Notes under the pieces: generated by a model
What the model was told of the DNA's origin: nothing
Databases searched by the model: none
What the model saw: only the letters and a program-made list of their open reading frames with translations
Translations under genes and position numbers: made by a program
Shown here: positions 1 through 10,353 of the stretch, piece by piece
How the letters are laid out: each line of letters begins with the position of its first letter
Position numbering within the stretch: position 1 is the first letter of the stretch
DNA from: Seminavis robusta
Lineage: Eukaryota; Bacillariophyta; Bacillariophyceae; Naviculales; Naviculaceae
NCBI GenBank assembly: GCA_903772945.1
Contig: CAICTM010000175.1
Location: 1 to 64,000 of the forward strand
Reading direction: 5' to 3'
Length of the DNA: 64,000 nt

Positions 1-2046
1 GAATGTCAGTGGCGTGCGATTGTCACAGGACGACGATCACAAGAGCCTCCTCTGTGAAGGCATTCCCTTGGTGAAGGAAGAATTGGTCAATGAATCACTG
101 CGATCCATGGAAATGTTACGACACTTGCCCATGGCGGTTTGTCAATTCGATATGGAAGGAAAAGTCATGTTCCAGAATCCAGAAGCTGTGCTCTGGAAAC
201 ACTCTTCGAACAACAATAGTAATAACAATAATCCACCAGGAGGAGGAGACCAAGAAAGCAAGGAGGATGACATGACCGATACCATTGACGGTTCCGCTAC
301 GGAAATCGACGACGACAATCGATCCACCACATCCACTACAACCAGCAGCAGTGGATCCACCGCGAACGCCGCTGCAAAGAAAATGGCCGGAAATTTACTC
401 AATCGATTCGTTGACCCCAACATTGGGAAACAACTCTTGCAACAAATTCAAACGTCCACGGAACAATGTGACATGGAAGCCATGCTCAACACCAAAAAGG
501 GACCCCGGTGGTCCGCCATTCAGGTACGCAAGGTCAAAGACCCAGTCACAGGAGAAAGTGTCATTCTATACAATGCCAGAGACAAGACCGATGCCGTCAA
601 TGCACGAAAAGAAAAACGAGCCAGAGAACAAAAATCCGAGTTTCTGGCAATCATGGCGCATGAAATCAGGTACGTCGCAGGAAGGAATACCAGTCAACAA
701 AAGTATGTCCTTGACTTCCACACACGCTAACCTGACGGATGCCCCCTTCCCCCCCTGTCACCACTTTGTAGAACACCGCTGCACCAGGTCACTGGCTTTA
801 TCGATCTCCTGGATCAAACATCCCTCAACACGGAACAGAAATCATTTGTCAAATTGCTACAATCCTCAGCGCAGGGACTCATGACTGTGATTAGTGATGT
901 GCTCGACTATAGTAAGTTGGAAGCTGGCAAAATGAAACTGGAATGCATACCCCACGAAGTAAGATCCGTAGTGGAAGGTTCCATGGAAGCTGTACGACAG
1001 TCATGCGAAGAAAAGGACCTGTATCTCAAACTGGAATGGAACAAGGATATCCCCTTCAAGCTCATGGGAGATCCCAACCGATTGCGACAAATACTCCTCA
1101 ATTTGCTGAGCAATGCTGCCAAATTCACCAAAAAGGGAGGGATCAGCGTCAAGGCCATGACAGTTGAAGAGGAGGTGACTATCAGTAGCAAGGGCAGCAA
1201 GGAGAATCAAACCAACAACAACAGCAACAAAAGCGACAAAGTACCCATCCGACGACACAAAAGCAAACCGAGATTTCGTCCAATGGTCAAGTTTGTGGTG
1301 GAAGATACTGGAATGGGGATTTCGCAGGAGCATCGCGACGTCATTTTCCGAAAATACCAACAAGCAGACGTTTCCGTGGCGCGCAACTTTGGAGGTACGG
1401 GACTTGGCCTCAGCATTTGTCAATTGCTCACGCAAAACATGGGCGGGTCCATCGGGGTAGACAGCACCGTGGGAAAGGGGTCCCAATTTTGGTTCACACT
1501 ACCAGCCGTTGTTCCCACCGAAAAGGATCCAGTTGAATCAAGTGAAAGTGACATTACGGAGGAACTGGGAAATCAACTGCAAGTGCTTGTAGTCGAAGAC
1601 AACAAGGTGAACCAAAAGCTCATGGTCACCATGCTGAAGCGGATGGGCCACGCATGCGCTTTGGCAGAAAATGGCAAAGAGGCAATTGACATGATCGAAA
1701 AGACTGAATATCACTTGGTTCTAATGGACATTCAGGTATGTAGCATGGGTTGAGCCAAAAAGTGAAACGATTGATGTCCCCGTGCCTCAGCGACTTTTTG
1801 TCTTGAATGAAACTTTTGCAGATGCCTGTGATGGATGGTTTAGAAGCAACAAGGCGACTGCGAAGTATGGGGTACAACAATCTACCAATCTATGGACTTA
1901 CTGCCAGTGTCGCACGATCAGATTTCAGAGAATTTGGATTCAACGATTGGCTGCCAAAGCCGATTCCGATGAAGGCTCTCAAAGCCAAACTGCATCACTT
2001 CAAACAAAATCACTTTCAACAGGCAACTCACACTGGACCACAATAA
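1..2046 (+). CDS. Hybrid histidine kinase (PAS-HisKA-HATPase-REC), 5' end outside window
   Basis: Sensor kinase of a phosphorelay: autophosphorylates a His and passes phosphate to its own receiver Asp. Three exons are visible: 2-669, 772-1735 and 1822-2046, with GT-AG introns of 102 and 86 nt; joined they give 618 residues. Order: PAS-like region (HLPMAVCQFD..., with an Asn/Gly/Ser-rich insert), H-box EFLAIMAHEIRTPLHQ spanning intron 1, N-box RLRQILLNLLSNAAKF, G1 EDTGMGIS, G2 GGTGLGLSIC, then a receiver with VLVVEDN, phospho-acceptor LMDIQMPVMDG spanning intron 2, and LPKPI with the conserved Lys. The reading frame is open to the window's first base, so the true N-terminus is missing; bases 1-9 (gaatgtcag) could also be an intron end. 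The first PAS exon may be the antisense piece at 5013-5510. Family and domains are clear; the signal sensed is unknown. Confidence 0.93.
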
Positions 2047-4118
2047 CGAATCGGGCTGGGGGTGCCCGGGAACACCCACAGGGCTTTTAGATTGGCAGCT
2101 AGGGGCACTCCTGCTGGTTTGGATTGGTGCATCATGTGAAGACGCAGCTTTCTGTTGCTGCCAGCAGGGGTACGGTACTAGTAGAAGCAGTTGGGGTTCT
2201 AATTTGTAGTCCAGGTTTCCAAATCGAAATCTTTTCATTTGTTTATTCTAGAATGCTGCGCATCTATGTGGTGCATCGCTTTTGGTAGCGGTGTGAATGG
2301 TGGCGGTATGTTGTTGTAGAATCGTTACATCACATCAATCGACTTTGAACGTTGAAACTCTTGATATCTGCCAAATAACATCCTGCGAGTTTCTCTGCGG
2401 GATGATGTATCATTCCCATGCCTTGGATAATAGCATCAGACAGTGCTCAGAAGATCAGCTTGTAGTTTGACCATGTCAGGCAAACGGCAAAACATGCAAG
2501 GAGCAGCGTCGCACCTCCAAACAAAACCTGTTCGACCGAGACTGACGGGCCTTTCTTCAGCTGCTGCCCGGGCGTTTGGTATTGGTATCGAGATGAGTAT
2601 GACATGGTGGATTATTTCAAGGAAATGAGATGAGTTGGATCGTTACCGATGGTGTGTCTGCTGGCCCTGCATTATTTGTGAAACCTGGGTCTGGCTTGAC
2701 TGGACTGGTCTGCAAGATGGATGCATGCGTTCGCTTCCAAGCAACCTTTATTCCAGGTTTGTCAAAAAGTGGCCAGCAAGTTCTACGGCATTCGCTTCAC
2801 TGCAGAAGGTGAAGATACGGGTTAAATCTTTCAACCCAAAAGAAAGTTCCTGGGGGGCACAATCGACAAAGGAGAATTTCATCCGTGCTGAACCTACCGT
2901 TTGCTAAACCGGTACTGGTAGTACCCTGCCCGCCTACCCTTTGGTTGCAACTTCAAAGAAATGGAGTTTGGAAGATTTGTTTTGCTCCACCTCCACCATC
3001 TAAAATCCAATATCTATCTAGCTAGTAGGCATGGCCTAAAACCCAGGAAGAGTACCGACGCCTTCGTTCATTGCAGGTCGCCTTACAGTTGGCGGCATTC
3101 GCAGTGCGCGCAGTACCGATGCGGATCTATCAGCGGAAGAGGTCTGGTTGCGTTCATCTCATGCCTGGATGCAACCCAAAACAGAGTGCTGTCCTGGATC
3201 TCGTTATTGCTTCTCTCGGTACTGCATGAAGGTGAGACAGCCACGCATCAACTTTGCTAGTGTTGCCCAGCTTTATTGTCTAGCTACAATCCTTGACTCT
3301 CGTGAAGTTCGCAACACCACGACCGTACTGAAGCACCACAGCCATCATTCCAAACAGCGAAAAGGAGCAGCTTCAATGAACGACACATCGCTGGTACTGT
3401 ACTAGCTAGTAGCTAGAAAGATTTGTCTTGAAGCAAACTCGCCTAATTCGTGAACTCCAAGGTTGTGAGATGTGACGAAGCAGTTTTGGGATGTTCGAGC
3501 TTCTCCAATGCCTCGACGAAGGACCAAGATGTCTTCAATTAGAATCTAGCCAACCGATTTCATGTAACAGCAATGTTTTTCGGCGGAGCACCGCGACCCG
3601 CCGAAAGACCTATCTGTTGGAGCCATTGAATAGCTCTAGCTGCATGGTGGTTTGATTGTCGACTTGCTTCGTCGAGCAAATACGACGCGTCACCGTTGCG
3701 GGCTTCGCCGTTGCCTACCAGGCTCTAACTGGAGCCGTAACTGTTTTCCAACGCAAGCATGCTCGCCAGAATTGAGTCGAACGAGTCGAATAGAATTTGG
3801 AAATTCCTCCGCAACAGCTTATCGACCAATCCCTACAGCCACGGTACCACACGACGCTGACTAAAGCTTCTTGTTGTTGTCTTGGCTGGCTACTAGGAAA
3901 AGATAGAGGTGGTGGCCACCCATTCCATTTCAGATCTATATTTAGGTGTTGTGTTGTTGGTGCTGTAGCAAAACAGGAAACTGTGGGCATGACACGGGGG
4001 CAATTTATTTGATTCGGCGGCTTTGTGGATCAACCTCTCGTGAGAATACTTTGGCGTGGAAAGCACGAGGCCACAGAGCTGGCAAATTTGGTCTAGCTAG
4101 TAGACACCGTTTCTGAAG
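2047..4118. other. Intergenic, no gene seen
   Basis: About 2.1 kb without an ORF of convincing composition on either strand. It holds several CTAGCTAG-type palindromes (near 3017, 3404, 4093) and the 5' flank of the MYB gene. I see no RNA gene or repeat array. Confidence 0.5.
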
Positions 4119-5012
4119 ATGCCTCCAAAGCGGAAACCCGAAGAAAAGGCAGAAGGAGAAACAACAATCAAAGAGGAAGAAGGAAATGAAAAACTTAGGG
4201 CAACGGAGCCAGCAGGCAAGAAGAAAAGTGCCTGGACGGCATCTGAAGACGACGCTCTGCTAAAGGCTGTGATCGAAGATCAGCAGGATCGAGAAGCAGA
4301 AGGGAATGGGGATGAAGAGGAAGATTGGGACGAGATTGCAAAGTCAATTCCAAACAAGACGCCTGTGCAATGCTTGAAAAGGTACATGTCTTTGAACAAA
4401 AAGGGCCAAGCCAAGGGGGCTCCAGAACCTCAATCGGTACCAACAATACCAACAATACCATTAGTACCTGTGGCGGCAGCAGCGGACGCACCACCGCGCC
4501 CACCACACACTCCGCTTTCATCAGGCGGGAAGAGCGCTTGACAGCAGAATGCTGCCACCTCCTGCCCAAGAAACCAGAAAGGACCACGATCTTCATCTGA
4601 TGGACTAGTGAAGAGAGACTCCTGGAAAAAGTAGTGGAACGTACAAAGACAGTTAAGTTTAGTCAATTATGGAAGTTGAGTCCGACTGGCCAAATATGAT
4701 TAACTCACCATCTTTTGTCATCTTTTGATCCAGCTGCCCCCCGTTGGAATGAGGTCGCGGCTAACTTTCATGATCACAATGCCATTGACTGCCTCACAAA
4801 ATGGCAAACTCTGACGAATCCTCCCGTCATCAAAGGCAAGGGGTCGTGGACAGCTGAAGAAGACAATGTCCTTAGAGAAAAACGACAGCTTTATGGTAGG
4901 AAATGGGCGAAGATTGCTGCCCATCTTCCGGGACGTCAGGGCAAGCAGTGCCGAGAACGCTTTGTCAATCACCTAGACCCTGAACTGAAAAAGGGAGAAT
5001 GGACGGATGAAG
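4119..5012 (+). pseudogene. Multi-repeat MYB (3R/4R-like) gene, cut inside its last repeat
   Basis: DNA-binding MYB protein, probably nuclear. The first exon starts at ATG 4119 and encodes an acidic/Lys-rich leader and a SANT-like repeat (SAWTASEDDALLKAV...WDEIAKSIPNKTPVQCLKRY). A second repeat begins at 4601 (WTSEERLLEKVVE) and continues from about 4733 (APRWNEVAANFHDHNAIDCL). A third, much like c-MYB R2, is GSWTAEEDNVL...WAKIAAHLPGRQGKQCRERF. The next repeat starts KKGEWTDE and stops dead near 5012, where the sequence becomes the complement of a histidine-kinase exon. Introns lie between about 4436-4600 and 4640-4732, but I could not fix their borders: TGA stands directly before the 4601 Trp codon. 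As it stands the protein would end in a few unrelated residues and a stop at 5048. Either broken by rearrangement or misassembled. Confidence 0.75.
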
Positions 5013-5510
5013 CTCTCCTGATGCCAGCGAGACCGAGATGTGTACCGTGACGGCCTTGCCTTTGGGATACATGGTCCATTGTTCGGTCATGTTGAGACCG
5101 AGATCGCATTGGACGAGAAAGTCTTCCATGCGTTTGGCGGCCGCACCGGAAATGTCGTTGAAATCTCGATTCTGTAGTTCCTCCAAGGAACTGGCATTCC
5201 ACATTTCCAAGCCCGCTTCATTGGCCCATCGCATGCGACGATCACAAAAGTCAAATATCCAAATGGGATGGACCAGGACGTTGAGTACTTCGAGTTGTTC
5301 GGGCGTGTAGACGCGTTCGGGGTCGTACGCTTGTGGAGGTGTTTCGGACTTTTCTTCTTCTTCGTCTTCTTCTCGAGGTGGAGGAGTGCTGTCCACTTGC
5401 TGTTGTTGTTGTTGTTCTTCTTGCGGTTGTTGATTGCTCATGATGATGTTGCTGTTGCTGCTTGTATTACTACGAAGACGAGATGGTTCACTGTCGATCA
5501 CTGCAGTCAT
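5013..5510 (-). pseudogene. Histidine-kinase N-terminal PAS exon, detached fragment
   Basis: Reads from ATG 5510 down to about 5013. It encodes a Gln-rich and Glu-rich leader, then a PAS domain (LVHPIWIFDFCDRRMRWANE, SSLEELQNRDFNDIS, then MYPKGKAVTVHISVSLASG). This is the usual first-exon architecture of diatom hybrid kinases, but no HisKA, HATPase or receiver follows: after SLASG the frame runs into the complement of the MYB gene and ends at 4965. The kinase at the window's left edge starts with a homologous stretch (SGVRLSQ) just where this piece stops, so the two could be halves of one gene split by an inversion with breakpoints near 1 and 5013. A truncated paralogue is the alternative. 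Confidence 0.7.
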
Positions 5511-6450
5511 CAGGTAGGTGGACTTTGGTGGTGGGGATTTGGTGGTCGGTATCAGGCCTTGGTCAAGTCGAGGTCTTGGATTGAATATGATGCGATGGCT
5601 GGGCTAAAGTGGATTGCTAGCTTCAGACAAACCAACAGCTCAAAAGTTCGGCTCTATATGATCACAAGGTAACCAAAGCTTCTTCGTTGACGAAGGAAAA
5701 ACACCTGCGTCACTGGATCTGTTGTAGTTAGTTGTTGTGGAATCTCTTTGAATGAGGTAAGGTACGAAGGACTTGTAATGCTTGATCTAGTTTTGAATTG
5801 AATTGAATTGAATTGAATTGAATGGCTAATTGCTGGAAGGAAATGATGAGGAGTGAGGAGGTGGCTCGATCTGTTCGCTTTGTTGGGGAAGAAGTGCACA
5901 TGACAGCTACATGACATTGTTTGCATGGGAAATGCTGGGCGGAGTCGAGTCGGTGAGGGCTGTTTCTCCTGTTTCTGCCCCTGCCACCTTTTAAATTGGG
6001 TGCCACGGTAAACAGAAGAACTTAATAGAACACTGTTTCGCAGGCTTTGTGACCATAGAAGCCTTCTGAGGTCCTTCCTTTTAAAAATAAATCTTCGATT
6101 GCCGAACGCCGAACCAATGAAAAGTGATTATGCCATTTAACACCTTGATACCACGGAGAAATCGGACTTACTTGGAGAGCCCTGCAGTCACTGTTGAAAG
6201 TTTGAGTTGTAGCAAGGCCATGGAAGTGTTAAATGTATTGGTGCTCTTTGTGGTGAGAAAGACTCCACTGACTCAGAAAATAAATAAGCGGAAGCATCGT
6301 GCATTCTCATTCGATCTGGTCTGGCCTTATACATACATGTAACTCACATGCTTTTTTTGGGGTATTTAAGCTTCCGAAGGGGTAATATTATTTATTGGGA
6401 AAGCGCTCCGAGTCGTAAGTGATGGCTGTCACTCGACTCGACTCAGTCCA
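5511..6450. other. Intergenic, with (TTGAA)n microsatellite
   Basis: Upstream flank of the detached kinase exon. A pure run of TTGAA repeats lies at about 5793-5822. No gene, RNA or transposon end was seen in the rest. Confidence 0.5.
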
Positions 6451-6555
6451 GTACAGTGTGACAGGGGGTAGAGAGCACTACATACAGCCTGTGCATCTGT
6501 GCATATGAACAGGATTTTTAGAGAGCCAGCCTGCAGTCAAATTTTGGCCTGGCAG

Positions 6556-6736
6556 GCGACGCGATTCCTGTGCAATTGTACAGGCGACGTGATTCCTGTG
6601 CAATTGTACAGGATCGACGTGATTCCTGTGCAATTGTACAGGATCGACGTGATTCCTGTGCAATTGTACAGGAGGTCGTATCGACGTGATTCCTGTGCAA
6701 TTGTACAGAAGGTTGGATCCTGTACAATTGCACAGG
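6556..6736. repeat. Left array of CCTGTGCAATTGTACAGG near-palindromes
   Basis: About five copies of a ~30-nt unit (CGACGTGATT plus CCTGTGCAATTGTACAGG), spacing slightly variable, ending with one inverted copy at 6719-6736. Each 18-mer is almost self-complementary, so every unit can form a small hairpin. Confidence 0.85.
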
Positions 6737-6891
6737 AAATCGGACGTGCTTCTGCATGCTGGTTGAAGGCAGCAATACCTTTTGATTTCCCAAAACCCCT
6801 GAGTCATACAACAAAGCCAGAAGCACGACAAGCGTTGACAAAATATGGTACCTCAGCCTGCGAGATAGCAGGAGCGTTCCTCAATCGTGCA

Positions 6892-7020
6892 TGAAACCGA
6901 CCCTAACTAAAATAGGGTCGGATTTAGGGTCGGATTCTCTTTAGGGTCGGGTTTCGAAACCGACCCTAAAAATAGGGACGGTTTCTGAAAAACCGTCCCT
7001 AATTTAGGGTCGGGTTTTGA
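6892..7020. repeat. Inverted TAGGGTCGG / CCGACCCTA block
   Basis: Several copies of TAGGGTCGG in both orientations, including TTTCGAAACCGACCCTA opposed to TAGGGACGGTTTC, so the block can fold into nested hairpins. It forms the left part of the element's core. Confidence 0.75.
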
Positions 7021-7025
7021 TTCGT

Positions 7026-7497
7026 GAGTACCTGCTGCGGGTACTCGATGTGAGTACGGGTACTGAGTACTGGGCTTACTCAGTACCCATACTCACATGA
7101 CCTCCGAAATTCTGAGTACTACTCAGTACCCGTACTCACCTCTAGATTCCGAGTACTTTGTGAGTCTTCGGTGGGTACTCGATGAGTACTTTCGATCAGT
7201 ACTCACCGAGTACCATGAGTACTGAATAGGTACTTTGTGAGTACTTGGTGGGTACTTTCTCACCGCGAAACAGCAAAAAGATCATTATTTTCTCACTTTG
7301 GGCCCAATTGCAAAGATAAATTCTCTAAGTAATTGGTATATGAGTACTCAGTGAGTATACCGTAGTACCCAAAAAATACCTGGACTCACATAGTACCTGT
7401 ACCCACTTGACCTCAGAAATTCTGAGTACTACCTAGTACCCGTACTCACTCACTTCCAGGATTCTGAGTACTACTCAGTACCTGTACTCACATGCTA
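7026..7497. repeat. GAGTAC/GTACTC-rich core of the element
   Basis: Dense, irregular copies of GAGTAC, GGTACTGAGTAC and their complements, in both orientations, over about 470 nt with one plainer spacer near 7265-7340. GTAC is itself a palindrome, so the block is strongly self-complementary. Confidence 0.75.
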
Positions 7498-7538
7498 AAA
7501 CAGTGTGAGTACCACACCCTGATATGTATGTACAGCCT

Positions 7539-7706
7539 CCTGTACATATGAACAGGCCAATTGAACAGGCGTCGCCATCCTGTTCGATTGCACAGGCCGT
7601 CCATTTCCTGTGCAATTGAACAGGTGTCGCCATCCTGTTCGATTGCACAGGCCGTCCATTTCCTGTGCAATTGAACAGGTGTCGCTATCCTGTTCGATTG
7701 CACAGG
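7539..7706. repeat. Right array of CCTGTTCGATTGCACAGG units
   Basis: Two and a half copies of a ~54-nt unit that pairs CCTGTTCGATTGCACAGG with CCTGTGCAATTGAACAGG, related to the 18-mer of the left array. Left and right arrays lie inside opposite inverted ends of the same element. Confidence 0.85.
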
Positions 7707-7826
7707 AAATTGGACGTTTTTGAATTCAGGCCAAAAAAATGTCTAGCCTTGCTCTCAATCTGCAGGCATCCTCCCTGTTCATATGCACAGGCTGTATGTA
7801 GTGCTCTCTACCCCCTGTCCCTGTAC

Positions 7827-8430
7827 ATGGAGTACTCAGCTCAGTACCGGTACTAGCTAGTAGTGAACGACCCTCCTGTGTCGAAATGTCGAAATTGCTA
7901 TCGAAATATCGAAATTGCTATCGAAATAGACCTGGTGAGCTCCTGGTGTTGGTTAGGTGTGGGATCATGTGGGTGTTGAGTGGTGTTGCGTTTCTTGTGA
8001 TGGATGCATGGATCCAGAAGAGCGGAAGGGGGCTGCCACGAACTCGAACCGCAAATTTGATGCAAACTTGCAGGGGCGACAAGAAAACCACCTTGGACAT
8101 TCCGGTACGGTGGCGGACTGAGTGGTGGTGAGGAGGAGTACGACTGTACAGCATGAATGAGAACGGGCAAGCAAACCAATATCTTTATTTCAATTCAGAA
8201 ACCCTCTTTATTTCAATTCAGAAACCCTCTAGTTTTTAGCACGGCATGCATGAGAAGGGGCAATGGAGGACCACTCTAGACAACCCAAGCAAGGCTTCAC
8301 CGGCACACATCTCTTCGCATTACTCAAACGTAAGCAACAACTACCATAGATCATACCCAAAAGTAGCTGCTTTCTAAAGGGATGCAGTTCCGTTTAATTT
8401 CGGAAGCCTGTGCGCCAGCAGCTCGCATAT
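7827..8430. other. Intergenic, two short tandem repeats
   Basis: Contains a degenerate tandem of ATCGAAATATCGAAATTGCT near 7880-7928 and an exact 23-bp tandem duplication at 8184-8206/8207-8229 (TTTATTTCAATTCAGAAACC...). No gene seen; the 3' part is the downstream flank of the following minus-strand gene. Confidence 0.5.
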
Positions 8431-9456
8431 TTAGCCTTGCAAGCCATCATCAAACCTTGCCAAATGCTCCGCAACTTTTTCGGCTGTTTTTGACAAACCC
8501 TTTGTGGTGTGGCAGATGGAAACGAGTCCACCACCTCCTGCTTTCCAGAGTCCATCTCCATAGATTTTATTGTTGAGGGTTTCCACCAAAAGGTTTGAGT
8601 CAACCCCCGGCACTTCTCGCCGTTGTACTAGTTTTTGCACCCATCCATGTCCCGCCTTTTCGTATTTGAAATGTTTGAGAGACCTAGCTTCAATATTGAC
8701 ATGGAGAATCCGCTGGACCGATTCATCTAGTTCCATCTCGACCAAACCACGATGCAGTGCATAGGGTGATATGGATGACGTGAAAGCTGGTTTTTGCAGC
8801 ATGACAATCCCCTCACCTACAGGCACCAACGCCGTGTCTCTTCTCTGCATATTGTTCCAACTCTTGTTGGCATAGTCCAGACCGGGTCTCCACATACTCT
8901 CGAACGAGCTTCCTCCAGTTCTTTTGAGATCCTGCAATAGCTCTGGCAATACTTCCAATGATTTTCGAAAGGCTTCTTTATCATCTTTGCACTGAGCATG
9001 AATTTCTCCCAGAGCACAATCCAATTTGACGCCCAGGTCGGAACTCCATTCGCCAAAATCCCCTGCTTCGGCTCCTTGAATCAAAAGATCGGAATATTCC
9101 AAAGCTTGCTCTGGTTGCAGGCAGGCCCAAACACTGAGCAAACCATCGGTATCAAAGTGATTGTTCAAGACGAAGGCATTCTTCATCTCCCGCGCATAGC
9201 CTTCGTGGAGCGCCAATTTGATGGCCATCTCGGTAGACGTGTCGGCGTACAACTCATCGGGGGTTTCATTGCCAGCCCAATGAGTCAATTCCAGAGAGAC
9301 GCCTCCTGGGATGCGACCATCGCACGAGATAGTGGGTCGACTTTCATCGGGATTGTCAAAGGATGCGCCGTAGTTTACAAATTGAAACTGCCGATTCATC
9401 TTGGTGGTGGGGGCAGAGGAGGATGCCAACAAGCTCAAAAGTACTCGGAAGGTCAT
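8431..9456 (-). CDS. DUF6687-like protein, 341 aa
   Basis: Single-exon gene from ATG 9456 to the stop at 8431. The motifs CDGRIPGGVSLELTHWAGN, TPDELYADTSTEMA and especially FVLNNHFDTDGLLSVWA match my memory of the bacterial and algal family DUF6687, whose function is not known. The NHFDTDG segment recalls metal-binding Asp/His motifs, but this is only inference. The first ~19 residues are hydrophobic and Ser-rich and could be a targeting peptide; a second ATG at 9399 would omit them. It has no obvious partners: the repeat element lies on its 3' side and intergenic DNA on its 5' side. Confidence 0.7.
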   Translation of the reverse strand: MTFRVLLSLLASSSAPTTKMNRQFQFVNYGASFDNPDESRPTISCDGRIPGGVSLELTHWAGNETPDELYADTSTEMAIKLALHEGYAREMKNAFVLNNHFDTDGLLSVWACLQPEQALEYSDLLIQGAEAGDFGEWSSDLGVKLDCALGEIHAQCKDDKEAFRKSLEVLPELLQDLKRTGGSSFESMWRPGLDYANKSWNNMQRRDTALVPVGEGIVMLQKPAFTSSISPYALHRGLVEMELDESVQRILHVNIEARSLKHFKYEKAGHGWVQKLVQRREVPGVDSNLLVETLNNKIYGDGLWKAGGGGLVSICHTTKGLSKTAEKVAEHLARFDDGLQG

Positions 9457-10353
9457 TGTTGGATACCGTAGTTAGTTGTCGTGTAGCAGCTTTCAAATAC
9501 CCTTTTCTTTGTTTTGTGATCTGAGGCCAAGTGTAAACAATTCCTCTTGCCCTGCACCCACACCCTTACATACACGCACTTCCTCCTGTAGCTGCGGGTT
9601 GAGTTGCACGTCTTGCCGTCAAGAACCGTGATGAATGATCATAGATTATGGATCATGGTGTCGATGTGGCAGCTGTGGTGCCAACGATACGAATGAAGAA
9701 AAGATACTGCCGCAAAAGATTTGTTAAGCGAACTCCATTAGAGCTCAGGCTAACTCCGGCAAATGAGCCACTTTGGAATATCCCAAACCTTTTTCAGGGT
9801 TCCACTTACAGTCGTATCCTCCTTCACTCCCAATGACTTCATGGACAAAGATGATGATACTACCGGTAATGGTCAGTGTGTTGAGACTGCTTGGCTGCAT
9901 GTACGGTACCTGGTACCGGTACTCCTTGCAACTACAAACACTTTCCCAGTAATCCCAACCGAAATGGTGCATATGCAAATGTCCAAGTGTGATGGACGAG
10001 GTGAAGGACTATATTCTTGATGCCAAACAACCTACCGGTAACAGGCTCAGATGCAGCATTATATCTGCGCCTGACCTATGTGTATGGTTGGGGCGTACGG
10101 TATACGTACTGGGCGGATCACGCTGATGTCTACTGCGATGATACAACGGAGTTCATCAACACCAGGTGCATGGAATTATTATTGAAGCCATTAAACAACT
10201 CCAAGCATCGAGCATCATCTCAGTTCGACCCAAGGGAACCTCCATCTCACCTACCGGTATGCTCAAACGAATTGATCAGGAAGAGCTGGCAAAGGCACAG
10301 GAGCACCTCGTAAAAAACCAGGCAGCCAACCAACCCAAGCAGGGACTTCCTAT
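9457..10353. other. Intergenic, palindrome-rich
   Basis: About 0.9 kb with no convincing gene. Several ACCGGTA and GGTACC palindromes occur (near 9861, 9903-9920, 10030, 10252). It separates two minus-strand genes. Confidence 0.5.

Larger units (their letters stand above)
6451..7826. mobile_element. Non-autonomous palindrome-rich element with ~55-bp inverted ends
   Basis: The left end (6451-6513) and right end (about 7768-7826) are inverted copies: the right end read on the minus strand repeats GACAGGGGGTAGAGAGCACT and CATACAGCCTGTGCAT...ATGAACAGG, with small indels (tgt versus g; an 8-nt CTGTGCAT duplication at left). Between lie four repeat blocks, listed separately. There is no transposase; long ORFs here are translations of repeats. 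I see no clear target-site duplication (flanks agtcca and atggag). Subterminal arrays of near-palindromes resemble the binding-site arrays of some DNA transposons and foldback elements, so a non-autonomous DNA transposon is my reading; the superfamily is unknown. Confidence 0.7.

Noticed and set aside
6478-6894. Long ORFs on both strands encoding repeated PVQLHRNHVD-like peptides
   Set aside because: They only translate the CCTGTGCAATTGTACAGG repeat array of the element; no coding composition outside it.
6892-7020. Possible interstitial telomere repeat (TAGGG-like)
   Set aside because: The unit is TAGGGTCGG in opposed orientations forming hairpins, not a head-to-tail TTAGGG array.
7539-7706. 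CRISPR-like array of repeats and spacers
   Set aside because: Eukaryotic context, only about three units, spacers are themselves repeated, and it lies inside an inverted-repeat element.
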